DNA of 64,000 bases, from assembly GCA_964412235.1 (NCBI GenBank), contig CAYPNT010000001.1:107095-171094 (forward strand), given 5' to 3'. Below, piece after piece: positions 32,757 through 42,359 of this stretch; the stretch's first letter is position 1, and every line of letters begins with the position of its first letter. The notes under the pieces are model-generated. The model saw nothing but the letters and a program-made list of their open reading frames with translations, searched no databases and was not told where the DNA came from. Source of the DNA: JAYZQT01 sp964412235 (lineage in GTDB: Bacteria > Pseudomonadota > Alphaproteobacteria > MPNO01 > UBA830). The translations under genes were made by a program, and so were the position numbers.

Positions 32757-34553
32757 ATGAATACCAAAGCTTATGAAATTATCGACCACACCTATGACGT
32801 TGTTGTGCTCGGGGCGGGTGGGGCCGGCCTCCGAGCAACATTTGGAATGGCCCTAAAAGGTCTAAGAACGGCTTGCATCACTAAGGTATTTCCAACGAGA
32901 AGCCACACAGTCGCCGCCCAGGGTGGAATTTCTGCCGCGTTGGGTAATATGAGCGAAGACGATTGGCGCTGGCACTTTTATGATACGGTGAAGGGAGCGG
33001 ATTGGCTAGGCGACCAGGATGCTATTGAATACATGTGTCGTGAAGCAATTCCTTCTGTATTAGAGCTAGAGCATTATGGTGTGCCTTTCTCGCGCACGGA
33101 TAAAGGCGAAATTTACCAACGACCTTTCGGTGGAATGACTACAAAATACGGTGAGGGTCCCCCTGCACAGCGTACAGCTGCTGCTGCGGATAGGACGGGT
33201 CATGCAATTCTCCACACGCTGTACCAGCAGTCACTCAAATATGATGCGGAGTTTTTCATAGAATATTTTGGCATTGATTTAATCACCGATGAAAATGGGG
33301 TGTGCCGTGGGTTGTTAGCGTGGAATCTCGATGATGGAACAATTCATCGTTTCCGGGCGAATATTGTTGTGATGGCGACGGGCGGTTATGGTCGCGCGTA
33401 TTTTTCGTGTACCGGGGCCCACACACAGACTGGTGATGGTAATGCGATGGTACTCCGAGCAGGACAACCGTGTGAAGACATGGAATTCATACAGTTCCAT
33501 CCGACAGGTATTTATGGCGCTGGGTGCCTCATTACAGAGGGTGTGCGGGGTGAAGGCGGCTATCTGACTAACTCGGCCGGTGAACGCTTTATGGAGCGGT
33601 ATGCACCTTCAGTAAAAGATTTAGCATCCCGTGACGTCGTTAGTAGGGCAATGACTTTGGAAATTCGAGATGGTCAGGGTGTAGGTCCCGATGCAGACCA
33701 CATACACCTGCATATAGAGCATCTGGACGCCGCTGTAATTAATGAGAGATTACCTGGAATTTCAGAGACAGCTCGTATCTTTGCTGGTGTCGATGTTACT
33801 AAGGAGCCCATTCCAGTATTACCAACCGTCCACTACAACATGGGAGGCATTCCAACAACTTTTCGAGGTGAAATGGTGGCGCCTGGCTCTGGAGGTCCCG
33901 AAGAGATCGTACCCGGTTTGATGGCGATTGGTGAGGCAGCTTGTGTTTCCGTCCACGGTGCAAATCGGCTTGGTTCAAATTCGCTATTAGATTTGGTTGT
34001 GTTTGGAAGGGCCGCCGGTGAACGGGCGGCTGAGCTTGTTGAGCCTGGGCAAAAACAGCCTGAACTGGCAGGAAATGCCGGTGATGAAGCGCTTGGCCGA
34101 TTTGACGCGCGGCGATTTACCAAAGGTACAACTGAAACCGCGCAGTTAAGACTCGAAATGCAACGCACGATGCAGGGTCATTGCGCAGTATTTCGGACGG
34201 CGGAGTTGATGAAAGAGGGGAGGGAAAAACTTCACTCTATTTGGGCTAAGAATGACGATATTAAGGTTAATGACACATCACTCATATGGAATTCAGATCT
34301 TGCCGAAACGCTCGAATACGACAATCTTCTCGCCCAAGCCGTAGTAAGCTTAGATAGCGCAATTAATAGAGAGGAAAGTAGAGGGGGTCACGCTCGAGAG
34401 GACTTCCCCGACCGCGATGACGACAATTGGATGAAGCATACCTATGTTTGGCTGAACGATGACGGAACGACGCGTATTGATTATAGGCCAGTCCATTCAA
34501 ACACTATGAGTAACGATGTTGAAGCTGTGCCACCTAAAGAAAGGGTTTACTGA
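32757..34553 (+). CDS. sdhA: Succinate dehydrogenase flavoprotein subunit
   Basis: A 598-residue FAD subunit that oxidises succinate to fumarate. The dinucleotide motif GAGGAGLRATFG is at about residues 20-31. The flavinylated histidine lies in TRSHTVAAQGGISAALGN. Later motifs are FHPTGIYGAGCLITEGVRGEGG and GANRLGSNSLLDLVVFGRAAG. The C-terminal RPVHSNTM is typical. It is 37 bp after sdhD and 10 bp before sdhB. Confidence 0.97.
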   Translation: MNTKAYEIIDHTYDVVVLGAGGAGLRATFGMALKGLRTACITKVFPTRSHTVAAQGGISAALGNMSEDDWRWHFYDTVKGADWLGDQDAIEYMCREAIPSVLELEHYGVPFSRTDKGEIYQRPFGGMTTKYGEGPPAQRTAAAADRTGHAILHTLYQQSLKYDAEFFIEYFGIDLITDENGVCRGLLAWNLDDGTIHRFRANIVVMATGGYGRAYFSCTGAHTQTGDGNAMVLRAGQPCEDMEFIQFHPTGIYGAGCLITEGVRGEGGYLTNSAGERFMERYAPSVKDLASRDVVSRAMTLEIRDGQGVGPDADHIHLHIEHLDAAVINERLPGISETARIFAGVDVTKEPIPVLPTVHYNMGGIPTTFRGEMVAPGSGGPEEIVPGLMAIGEAACVSVHGANRLGSNSLLDLVVFGRAAGERAAELVEPGQKQPELAGNAGDEALGRFDARRFTKGTTETAQLRLEMQRTMQGHCAVFRTAELMKEGREKLHSIWAKNDDIKVNDTSLIWNSDLAETLEYDNLLAQAVVSLDSAINREESRGGHAREDFPDRDDDNWMKHTYVWLNDDGTTRIDYRPVHSNTMSNDVEAVPPKERVY

Positions 34554-34563
34554 GGAAAAATTA

Positions 34564-35343
34564 ATGGCCGAATTCTCACTTCCAAAAAATTCGAAAGTTC
34601 GAATGGGCAAAACTTGGGCTGAAACTAAGGCAGCACAAAAGCCCAAGACCTTTCATGTTTACCGTTGGAATAGCGATGACGGAAAAACACCGCAGATGGA
34701 CACCTATACAGTGGATCTAGAAGAATGTGGGCCCATGGTCCTAGATGCTGTTATTAAAATTAAAAGCGAGATTGATTCTACCTTAACCTTTCGCCGGTCC
34801 TGTAGAGAGGGCGTTTGCGGTTCTTGTGCCATGAATATTAATGGAACGAATACTCTCGCTTGTACTAAATATATTGATGATGTTAGGGGGGATGTAAAGG
34901 TTTATCCCTTGCCCCATATGCCTGTTATTAAGGACTTAGTCCCCGACCTTAACCAAGCATATGCTCAGTATCGCTCAATTGAACCATGGATAAAATCGGA
35001 TACCCAACCCTCTCCCGGTAAGGAGCGGCTCCAGTCGCCTGAGGAGCGCAGAAAGCTCGACGGGATGTGGGAGTGTATTTTATGTTTTTGCTGTACCACG
35101 AGCTGCCCAAGTTATTGGTGGAACGGCGACCGATACCTCGGGCCTGCAACTCTTTTACAGGCAAACCGCTGGATCCAGGACTCTCGAGACGAAGCTACTG
35201 GCGACAGGCTTGACGAGTTAGAGGACCCGTTTCGGCTTTATCGCTGCCACACAATCATGAACTGCACAAAGACTTGTCCCAAAAACTTGAATCCGGCCCA
35301 GGCAATTGGGGAAATCAAACAAGCGATGATGCAACGCAAGTAG
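34564..35343 (+). CDS. sdhB: Succinate dehydrogenase iron-sulfur subunit
   Basis: A 259-residue subunit with three clusters: the [2Fe-2S] site in SCREGVCGSCAMN and TLAC, the [4Fe-4S] site in CILCFCCTTSCP, and the [3Fe-4S]/[4Fe-4S] ligands in CHTIMNCTKTCPKNLNP. ATG 34564 follows GAGG at the end of sdhA; an in-frame upstream ATG within sdhA is unlikely. It closes the sdhCDAB operon. Confidence 0.96.
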   Translation: MAEFSLPKNSKVRMGKTWAETKAAQKPKTFHVYRWNSDDGKTPQMDTYTVDLEECGPMVLDAVIKIKSEIDSTLTFRRSCREGVCGSCAMNINGTNTLACTKYIDDVRGDVKVYPLPHMPVIKDLVPDLNQAYAQYRSIEPWIKSDTQPSPGKERLQSPEERRKLDGMWECILCFCCTTSCPSYWWNGDRYLGPATLLQANRWIQDSRDEATGDRLDELEDPFRLYRCHTIMNCTKTCPKNLNPAQAIGEIKQAMMQRK

Positions 35344-35362
35344 ATACGTTGGATAAATTTAA

Positions 35363-35403
35363 ACGGCAACCGGCGGATATTAAATGCCTTATAAGGCTGC
35401 CGT
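35363..35403. terminator. Nested hairpin after sdhB, possible terminator or 3' stabiliser
   Basis: Outer stem ACGGCA/TGCCGT (35363-35368 with 35398-35403) encloses GCCT-TATA-AGGC (35386-35397). It begins 20 nt after the sdhB stop. There is no T-run, so intrinsic termination would be weak. It could mark the operon end or protect the transcript. Confidence 0.3.
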
Positions 35404-35469
35404 GATTAATTCCGCTGTGAGGCCTGTTTCACCATGCTAGCATTATACGACTAGTGAACGCTGTGTGAT

Positions 35470-36588
35470 ATGTCAGAAGGTCCTTTGATCGCGTATCGAA
35501 AGTTGATCTGCCGAGGTCAAATAAAGCCAGACTCTGCTCAAGAACGGGCAGTGGAAAGACTACAATCTCTATGGTCAGATCTGGCAGAACACGCGAGTCA
35601 AAAGAGCAGTAAATTTTGGCCAAAATTTTTCACGTTTGGCGGCGCTGTTCACAAGCGGAGACCTAGCGGTTTGTATATCTTTGGCCCTGTGGGTAGAGGC
35701 AAATCGATGCTCATGGACCTTCTCTATGAATCTGTGGATAGCGCACAGAAACGAAGGGTCCACTTTCACGCCTTCATGTTGGAAATTCACGATACAATGC
35801 ATCAATCGAGACAAAACGGAGGCTCTATTAGGGACCCTTTGACGAATATTGCGGCCGATATTGCAAAGCAGACTTTCTTGTTGTGTTTTGACGAATTTCA
35901 AGTTGATAATATTGCGGATGCGATGATCCTTGGACGACTTTTTTCGGCATTATTTAATGAGGGCGTCGTGGTGGTCGCGACGAGTAACAGCGGCCCTGAT
36001 AATCTGTATCCAAATGGTCTCCAACGTGCTCGGTTTCTGCCATTTATCGATATTCTTAAAGAGAATACCAATCTGTTGGAGTTAGACGGAACGCATGATC
36101 ACCGGCGTGGCCGACTGCTTGATATGGGTGTGTATTACTCACCTTTAGGCGACGAAGCTGATGCTGCTATTGAAGCAGCATTTGTGGCCCTGACAGATAG
36201 TGTTCCAGCCGCTTCTGAAACAATTCATGTAATGGGGCGCGAAGTGGTTGTTCCGATAGCCATAAAGGGGGTAGCAAAATTCAGCTTTTCCGATTTGTGT
36301 GAAAAACCCCTCGGTGCTCCAGACTATCTAGCAATCGCTAGGAGATATCATACGATTATCCTCACGGGTGTTCCGGCAATGCCAGCCACGAAACGTAATG
36401 AGGCAAAACGAATGGTAACACTCATCGACACACTCTATGAACATAATGTTAATATTATTGTATCTGCGGCAACGGAACCGGATAGATTATGTACCGAAGG
36501 TGATACCGCTGTTGCATTTAGGCGAACGGCGTCTCGTCTCATAGAGATGCAGAGCGCGGAATTCATAAATTCCACGCACAAAATGTAG
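35470..36588 (+). CDS. zapE: Cell division ATPase ZapE (AFG1 family)
   Basis: A 372-residue AAA-type ATPase. The Walker A motif is GPVGRGKSMLMD near residue 75 and Walker B is LLCFDEFQVDN. FHAFMLEIHDTMH and ATSNSGPDNLYPNGLQR are AFG1/ZapE-family blocks. In E. coli ZapE acts at the divisome late in constriction and in stress; mitochondrial homologues act in protein quality control. It lies between sdhB and mdh in many alphaproteobacteria. Confidence 0.9.
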   Translation: MSEGPLIAYRKLICRGQIKPDSAQERAVERLQSLWSDLAEHASQKSSKFWPKFFTFGGAVHKRRPSGLYIFGPVGRGKSMLMDLLYESVDSAQKRRVHFHAFMLEIHDTMHQSRQNGGSIRDPLTNIAADIAKQTFLLCFDEFQVDNIADAMILGRLFSALFNEGVVVVATSNSGPDNLYPNGLQRARFLPFIDILKENTNLLELDGTHDHRRGRLLDMGVYYSPLGDEADAAIEAAFVALTDSVPAASETIHVMGREVVVPIAIKGVAKFSFSDLCEKPLGAPDYLAIARRYHTIILTGVPAMPATKRNEAKRMVTLIDTLYEHNVNIIVSAATEPDRLCTEGDTAVAFRRTASRLIEMQSAEFINSTHKM

Positions 36589-36789
36589 CTGCGCATTGAG
36601 CCTATGTTTAATGCTTTGAGTAAACGGAATCGTTGTTTCTCAAAAAAGCTAATTTATTAATCACAGGTATAAATTTTGAAAAAACCCCACCACTCTTGCC
36701 CTCTATAGGTAACAGCGCTATGAACGTTTCCGTCGAACATTTTCATGTTGGACATGATAATTTATTCCTCAACAGGCTCGGAAAAACCT

Positions 36790-37752
36790 ATGGCCCGCAA
36801 TAAAATCGCTTTAGTTGGTGCCGGCAATATTGGTGGCACACTAGCACATCTCGCTGGACTGAAAGACCTTGGCGATGTCGTGCTTTTTGATATCGTAAAA
36901 GGTACGCCGCAAGGCAAAGCTCTTGATCTCGTTGAATCCTCACCTGTTGAGGGTTTTGATTCCAATATGAGTGGAACCAATTCATATGCTGGGATAAAAG
37001 GTGCTGACGTCGTTATAGTAACAGCTGGCATTCCACGAAAACCCGGTATGAGTCGGGACGATCTTATTGGTATAAATTCTGGTGTAATGAAGCAGGTTGG
37101 GGAGGGGATCAAAAGATACGCCCCAGACGCATTTGTTATTTGTATAACAAATCCGCTCGATGCAATGGTATGGGCTCTCCAGAAACATTCGGGTCTTCCA
37201 GCAAGGCGAGTTGTTGGTATGGCGGGTATTTTAGATAGTGCCCGTTTTCGTTATTTTTTAGCAGAAGAATTCAAAGTTTCCGTTGAGGATGTTACGGCGT
37301 TTGTGTTGGGGGGGCATGGTGATACTATGGTGCCGTCTGTCCGTTATTCCACTGTAGCCGGTATCCCTTTGCCAGATTTGGTGAAGATGAAATGGACGAC
37401 CCAGAAAAAGCTTGACGCTATCGTGCAGCGTACGCGCGATGGGGGCGGGGAGATTGTGGGCCTACTTGGTAACGGTTCCGCATTTTATGCGCCGGCGTCT
37501 TCCGCCATAACTATGGCAGAATCATTTTTGAAGGACAAAAAACGCGTTTTGCCCTGCGCGGCAAAACTCAACGGGCAATATGGCGTAAATGGTCTTTATG
37601 TTGGTGTTCCGGTCGTTATAGGTGCTAAGGGGGTAGAAAGGATTGTGGAGGTCAAGCTGGATGCAGCTGAAAGAAAGCAGTTTAATAAGTCTGTGGGCGC
37701 GGTCAGGGGCCTAGTTGAGGTGGTTAAAAAAATCGAACGTGACAAACGTTAG
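36790..37752 (+). CDS. mdh: Malate dehydrogenase
   Basis: A 320-residue LDH-like NAD-dependent malate dehydrogenase. ATG 36790 (MARNKIALVGAGNIGGTLAHL) is preferred over an in-frame ATG 15 codons upstream. The catalytic histidine lies in LGGHGDTMVP, substrate arginines in GIPRKPGMSRDDL and in DSARFRYFLA. It precedes sucCD, as in the alphaproteobacterial mdh-sucCD order. Confidence 0.96.
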   Translation: MARNKIALVGAGNIGGTLAHLAGLKDLGDVVLFDIVKGTPQGKALDLVESSPVEGFDSNMSGTNSYAGIKGADVVIVTAGIPRKPGMSRDDLIGINSGVMKQVGEGIKRYAPDAFVICITNPLDAMVWALQKHSGLPARRVVGMAGILDSARFRYFLAEEFKVSVEDVTAFVLGGHGDTMVPSVRYSTVAGIPLPDLVKMKWTTQKKLDAIVQRTRDGGGEIVGLLGNGSAFYAPASSAITMAESFLKDKKRVLPCAAKLNGQYGVNGLYVGVPVVIGAKGVERIVEVKLDAAERKQFNKSVGAVRGLVEVVKKIERDKR

Positions 37753-37876
37753 TAAATACTTAACAGGATTACGGGGTAGTATTCGGTAAAAGGAATAATT
37801 CGGTTAAACCTGTTTTTTTAATTTAATTATTGCCCAACCAAATTTCTGAACGGTACAGATAGTTTTCGGACGAGAT

Positions 37877-39046
37877 ATGAATATTCACGAATATCAGGCG
37901 AAGCAATTATTACAGGAATACGGCGTTTCTGTTCCTCGTGGCAGTGTTGTGTACACGGGGGACGAGGCAGCTAAAGCGGCGGCTGATCTGGGAGGATCTG
38001 TTTGGGTGATAAAGGCACAGATACATGCCGGTGGTCGCGGAAAAGGTGGTGGTGTTAAGGTTGTTCATTCGCTTGAAGACGTGAAAAATATTACGAATGA
38101 GTTGATAGGGATGAACCTCGTGACGCATCAAACGGGGCCAGAGGGGAGAGAGGTCAAACGCGTTTATGTTGAAGAGGGCTGTGATATCCGCCGAGAGCTG
38201 TACCTTGGCATTCTAATAGACCGAGTAACTAGCCATATAACAATTATGACGTCTACAGAAGGGGGTACGGAAATAGAAGAAGTGGCAGCTGACTCACCCG
38301 AAAAAATCATTCGTGTAGAAATTGATCCCCTATACGGTATCCAGCCATTTCACGCCCGTGAAATAGCCTTTGGCCTTGGTCTGGAGGGAGATCAAGTTAG
38401 GTCGGCGGTGAAGTTTATTATCGGGATATATAACGCCTTTACAGATCTTGACGCTTCGATCCTCGAAATTAATCCACTGGTTGTTACTGGGACTGGCGAG
38501 ATTATGGCACTCGATGCAAAAATGAACTTTGATGACAACGCATTGTTTCGCCATGAGAAGGTATTGAAACTTCGTGACGAGGATGAAGAAGACCCCAGAG
38601 AGCTTGAGGCAGCGAAGCACGAGCTTAATTATATTACACTTGCAGGTAATATCGGCTGTATGGTTAATGGAGCTGGACTCGCCATGGCCACGATGGACAT
38701 TATTAAGCTCTACGGTGGAATGCCCGCAAACTTTCTTGATGTGGGTGGGGGTGCAACTAAGGAACGGGTTACCACCGCATTTAAGTTGATTTTGTCTGAT
38801 CCAAACGTTGAAGCTATCCTCGTAAATATATTCGGTGGAATTATGCGGTGTGACGTTATAGCAGAGGGTGTGATAGCTGCAGCGCGCGAAGTAAGTTTAG
38901 ATGTTCCACTAGTTGTTCGACTAGCAGGGACAAACGTGGATGTCGGAAAAAAAATTCTCGAAGAGAGTGGGTTACCGATTGTTTCTGCGGACAATCTTGC
39001 AGATTCCGCAGAAAAAGTGGTCAGAGCGGCAAAGGAGTCCTCTTAA
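37877..39046 (+). CDS. sucC: Succinyl-CoA synthetase, beta subunit
   Basis: A 389-residue ATP-grasp subunit. It opens MNIHEYQAKQLLQEYGV. WVIKAQIHAGGRGKGGGVK is the nucleotide-binding part, and the C-terminal phosphohistidine-interaction region includes INIFGGIMRCDVIA-like NIFGGIMRCDVIAEG. The stop overlaps the sucD start by one base (TAATG), so the subunits are translationally coupled. Confidence 0.96.
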   Translation: MNIHEYQAKQLLQEYGVSVPRGSVVYTGDEAAKAAADLGGSVWVIKAQIHAGGRGKGGGVKVVHSLEDVKNITNELIGMNLVTHQTGPEGREVKRVYVEEGCDIRRELYLGILIDRVTSHITIMTSTEGGTEIEEVAADSPEKIIRVEIDPLYGIQPFHAREIAFGLGLEGDQVRSAVKFIIGIYNAFTDLDASILEINPLVVTGTGEIMALDAKMNFDDNALFRHEKVLKLRDEDEEDPRELEAAKHELNYITLAGNIGCMVNGAGLAMATMDIIKLYGGMPANFLDVGGGATKERVTTAFKLILSDPNVEAILVNIFGGIMRCDVIAEGVIAAAREVSLDVPLVVRLAGTNVDVGKKILEESGLPIVSADNLADSAEKVVRAAKESS

Positions 39047-39930
39047 TGGCTGTTTTGGTGGGAAATCATACTAAGGTGATTTGCCAAGGGTTTACTGGTG
39101 CACAAGGTACGTTTCATTCTCGGCAAGCAATTGAATACGGTACCAATATGGTCGGGGGAGTCACCCCGGGCAAGGGTGGCTCAAGCCATTTGAACCTACC
39201 GATTTTTGATACTGTAGCGGAAGCAAAAATGGTTACCGGTGCAAACGCTTCTGTGATTTACGTGCCACCACCATTTGCGGCAGATGCTATTCTGGAGGCG
39301 ATTTATGCCGGAATAGAATTGGTAATATGTATCACAGAAGGAATTCCTGTCATCGATATGGTAACGGTGAAACGCGCGCTAGTGAACTCTCCGACGAAAC
39401 TCATTGGTCCAAACTGCCCCGGAATAATAACGCCTGGTGAATGCAAAATAGGAATCATGCCAGGACACATACATCGTCGCGGAAAAGTGGGTATTGTGTC
39501 CCGGTCCGGGACATTAACCTACGAGGCTGTCGCGCAAACAACAGCAGTGGGACTGGGGCAGACTACGTGTATTGGCATTGGTGGTGATCCGATCAATGGG
39601 ACCAATTTTGTGGATTGCATGGAGCTGTTTCTTAAGGACGAAGAGACAGAGGGTATCGTAATGATCGGGGAGATTGGTGGCTCGGCGGAGGAAGATGCCG
39701 CGGAGTTTATAAAGCGTGCAAAAACGACAAAACCAGTGGTCGGTTTTATTGCGGGAGTTACTGCACCTCCCGGAAGGCGTATGGGCCATGCGGGGGCAAT
39801 AATCGCTGGAGGTAAGGGTGGAGCCGGCGATAAAATGGAAGCAATGCGGAGTGCAGGAATTAAAATTTCTGATTCGCCCGCTTCAATAGGTGCAACTATG
39901 CGAAGCTCTTTGGAAGCCTCGAACGTATAA
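39046..39930 (+). CDS. sucD: Succinyl-CoA synthetase, alpha subunit
   Basis: A 294-residue CoA-binding subunit. VICQGFTGAQGTFHSRQA is the CoA site and GRRMGHAGAI carries the phosphorylated histidine. It pairs with SucC for substrate-level phosphorylation in the TCA cycle. In many relatives sucA and sucB follow; here a hairpin and a convergent transporter gene do. Confidence 0.96.
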   Translation: MAVLVGNHTKVICQGFTGAQGTFHSRQAIEYGTNMVGGVTPGKGGSSHLNLPIFDTVAEAKMVTGANASVIYVPPPFAADAILEAIYAGIELVICITEGIPVIDMVTVKRALVNSPTKLIGPNCPGIITPGECKIGIMPGHIHRRGKVGIVSRSGTLTYEAVAQTTAVGLGQTTCIGIGGDPINGTNFVDCMELFLKDEETEGIVMIGEIGGSAEEDAAEFIKRAKTTKPVVGFIAGVTAPPGRRMGHAGAIIAGGKGGAGDKMEAMRSAGIKISDSPASIGATMRSSLEASNV

Positions 39931-39955
39931 TCCCCCTGCGGGGTTCGCAGGATTA
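39928..39955. terminator. Hairpin between convergent sucD and MFS genes
   Basis: Starts at the sucD stop codon. Stem TAAT/ATTA (39928-39931 with 39952-39955), CC/GG, three bulged C, then TGCG/CGCA with loop GGGTT. It sits in a 46-bp convergent gap and could end both transcripts. No strong T-run follows on either strand. Confidence 0.45.
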
Positions 39956-39976
39956 CCTACCAAAATATTATACTTA

Positions 39977-41248
39977 TTAGGATTTGCTGCTCTGCTCCAA
40001 ATTGTCCTGTACTTTTGAGACCATAGGTTGAGCGCAAAGCCATAAACCAATTGTAAGGGCTCCTCCCGCGGCGATTGTGATGGTGAGCCCTGAAAAATCC
40101 GCTACCCAACCGGCGAGTATTGCGCCAAAAGCCGGTAGCCCCCATGAAATCAGTATAAATAAACTCATTACTCGGGCTCTCACGTCGGCTTTGACCGTAT
40201 TTTGTATCAACGTTTGGGAGCCAACGCCCCCTACAAGCATAGCAAACCCCACAATACCTAAACAAAACGCGGCGACCCATATGGATTCCGTCAACGTGCT
40301 CAGAATTAACGCCACACCCTGTGCTAACAGGCTGAGTGTTACCAGTTGTGTTAGGCCCACAGTCCGACCTCGAAGACCTATCCAAAGACAACTAATCATT
40401 GCGCCCAAACCAAGTGCAGACATAAGAAATCCAAATCCACCCGAGCCACTTTTAAAAACTTCTTCGGCAAAGGCCGGCATAAGTTCGATTATAGGCCTGA
40501 TTAGAAGTCCGGTAATACCCAACAATACTAATAGAAACCGAATACCTGTATGCCTGACACTATAACTAATTCCGATCCTAATATCGTTCCATATGTTTAT
40601 AAACGCGCCCTTTTTGCGCTCCGGCTCTATTACTTTTATGTATAAAAGTATTGGACAGAACTGTATGAAGGTGAGTGCTACTAACGATAACACCGCTCCA
40701 GTTCCCACAGTAGAAATCATGATTCCAGCGATAGCTGGCCCTATAAAACGCGCGCCATTAAAGCTTGCAGATTGAAGGCCAATGGCTGCTGCGAGATCTT
40801 CTTGTGGTACCAGACCGTGTATTAAAGCCATTCGTGCGGGTGTTGTGAGAGCTTCCAGCGTTCCGATCAATAGGGCAAATACCAGGACTGACTCTATAGA
40901 TGTAAAACCAAACAGTGTCATAACGGCGAAAATAACTGAAACAGAAGCCGTCGCTGTTTGTGCTATAATGGTGATTTTTATGTACCCCATACGATCTGCT
41001 AGAGCCCCCGCGATCACTGAAAAAATGACAAGTGGGAATGTTTCCGCAAAAGCAATTATTCCGAGCCAGATTGTTGATTCTGTTAGTTCCCAGGCAAGCC
41101 AGCCTACAGCAATCCGATACATCCATCTCCCGGTTGTATTGATGGCGTTGCTGGTCCAATAGATGGCGTAATATTTGTGTGACAGAGCCCGCCCAATACC
41201 ACCGAACATTTTATGATTTTGAGTTTGCTCTGGGATGAGCGCGTTCAT
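39977..41248 (-). CDS. Major facilitator superfamily transporter
   Basis: A 423-residue multi-span membrane protein resembling the enterobactin-exporter-like MFS group (12 predicted helices). YKIRYG-type loop features appear as GALADRMGYIK after helix 2. ATG 41248 has AGAGG upstream and lies inside the end of xerC (38-bp overlap); ATG 41209 is an alternative. It is the last gene of fsa-DUF484-xerC-MFS. Substrate unknown. Confidence 0.8.
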   Translation of the reverse strand: MNALIPEQTQNHKMFGGIGRALSHKYYAIYWTSNAINTTGRWMYRIAVGWLAWELTESTIWLGIIAFAETFPLVIFSVIAGALADRMGYIKITIIAQTATASVSVIFAVMTLFGFTSIESVLVFALLIGTLEALTTPARMALIHGLVPQEDLAAAIGLQSASFNGARFIGPAIAGIMISTVGTGAVLSLVALTFIQFCPILLYIKVIEPERKKGAFINIWNDIRIGISYSVRHTGIRFLLVLLGITGLLIRPIIELMPAFAEEVFKSGSGGFGFLMSALGLGAMISCLWIGLRGRTVGLTQLVTLSLLAQGVALILSTLTESIWVAAFCLGIVGFAMLVGGVGSQTLIQNTVKADVRARVMSLFILISWGLPAFGAILAGWVADFSGLTITIAAGGALTIGLWLCAQPMVSKVQDNLEQSSKS

Positions 41249-42359
41249 ACACCTCTACCAGCTGGCTCGTGTTTAGATCTGTATACATCTGAGTGGTAGA
41301 TAAAGAGGCATGACCAAGTAATTCTTGTATTGTTCGCAGATCACCGCCTCCTGCTAAAAGGTGTGTGGCGAAACTATGCCGCAAAGCATGAGGAGTAGCA
41401 TTGTTAGGTAAGTTTAACTCACCTCGTATCTTTTGCATTGTACGCTGCAAAATGCGCGGCTTTAGGCGTTCACCCCTTGCGCCATAGAATAAGGGAAAAT
41501 CTCCATCCTGCGTGTAGGGGCAAATGTCTTGGTAATCGTGGATAGCGCTCTTAACAACCGGCAGTACTGGGACTATGCGTTCTTTCCCCCCTTTTCCCAT
41601 TATCGTCATAATATCAGTAGAAGGTACGTCGTGCTGGTTTAGTCTCAGTGCTTCTTCTATTCGAAGGCCGCAGCCATATAGTAAGGTCAGAATCGCAACG
41701 TCACGTGCAGCAATCCAGGGTTTTTGTGAAATTTCTGAAGCTTTTTTTATGACGGCCAGCGCGTCAGTTACATCCAATGGCTTCGGGATGGGTCGTGGGA
41801 GTTTTGGCATATTTATTGTTGAAAGTGATGAATTGTGAACAATATTTATTTTATCTAGGAAACTAAAAAAGCTTCGTAGTGCTGATAGCCCGCGGGCTAC
41901 CGAAGTACGAGTGATACCCTTTTTCTGGTATATAAGTGATGTATTAATGCATTCGTCTCTTAGACGTATCCAAAGCCAACTACGTAAGTCCGAAGGTTTA
42001 ATATCACGTAGTGTTTTTAAATCAGGTGCAGAGCCATTTAAACGGGCTGAGATCCAGCCTCTAAAATCGGCAGGTTTAAGATCTCCTAGTATTTGTATTT
42101 CTGGAACCACGAATTTTTCAATTATGAAGTGATCTGGAGATACTGATTCTTTAAGAATTTTAAAATCTGGTTCGCTAAGTTGTCTTTTAGATTTTTCTAT
42201 GGCTAGCCATGCAAGAAACGATGAAACATCCCGACAGTAAGCGTCTAATGTATGCCGTGATATTCTGCGTTCTAGTAAAAGCCATGATTGCCAGTTTTCA
42301 ATTTCAGAAATTAAATCTTTGCTTGCTAGAAAGCAGATTATTTTTTTCGCCCCAGGCAT
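41211..42359 (-). CDS. xerC: Tyrosine recombinase XerC with duplicated N-domain segment
   Basis: A 382-residue site-specific recombinase for chromosome dimer resolution at dif. Catalytic residues are Arg233 (CGLRIEEAL), the GKGGKER lysine region, His324-x2-Arg327 (HALRH), His350 (LGHAS) and the nucleophile Tyr359 (MYTD). It is about 70 residues longer than usual XerC. In the N-terminal SAM-like domain, residues 91-107 (LGDLKPADFRGWISARL) are echoed at 117-133 (LRDIKPSDLRSWLWIRL), an internal duplication. It overlaps DUF484 by 22 bp. Confidence 0.88.
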   Translation of the reverse strand: MPGAKKIICFLASKDLISEIENWQSWLLLERRISRHTLDAYCRDVSSFLAWLAIEKSKRQLSEPDFKILKESVSPDHFIIEKFVVPEIQILGDLKPADFRGWISARLNGSAPDLKTLRDIKPSDLRSWLWIRLRDECINTSLIYQKKGITRTSVARGLSALRSFFSFLDKINIVHNSSLSTINMPKLPRPIPKPLDVTDALAVIKKASEISQKPWIAARDVAILTLLYGCGLRIEEALRLNQHDVPSTDIMTIMGKGGKERIVPVLPVVKSAIHDYQDICPYTQDGDFPLFYGARGERLKPRILQRTMQKIRGELNLPNNATPHALRHSFATHLLAGGGDLRTIQELLGHASLSTTQMYTDLNTSQLVEVYERAHPRANSKS

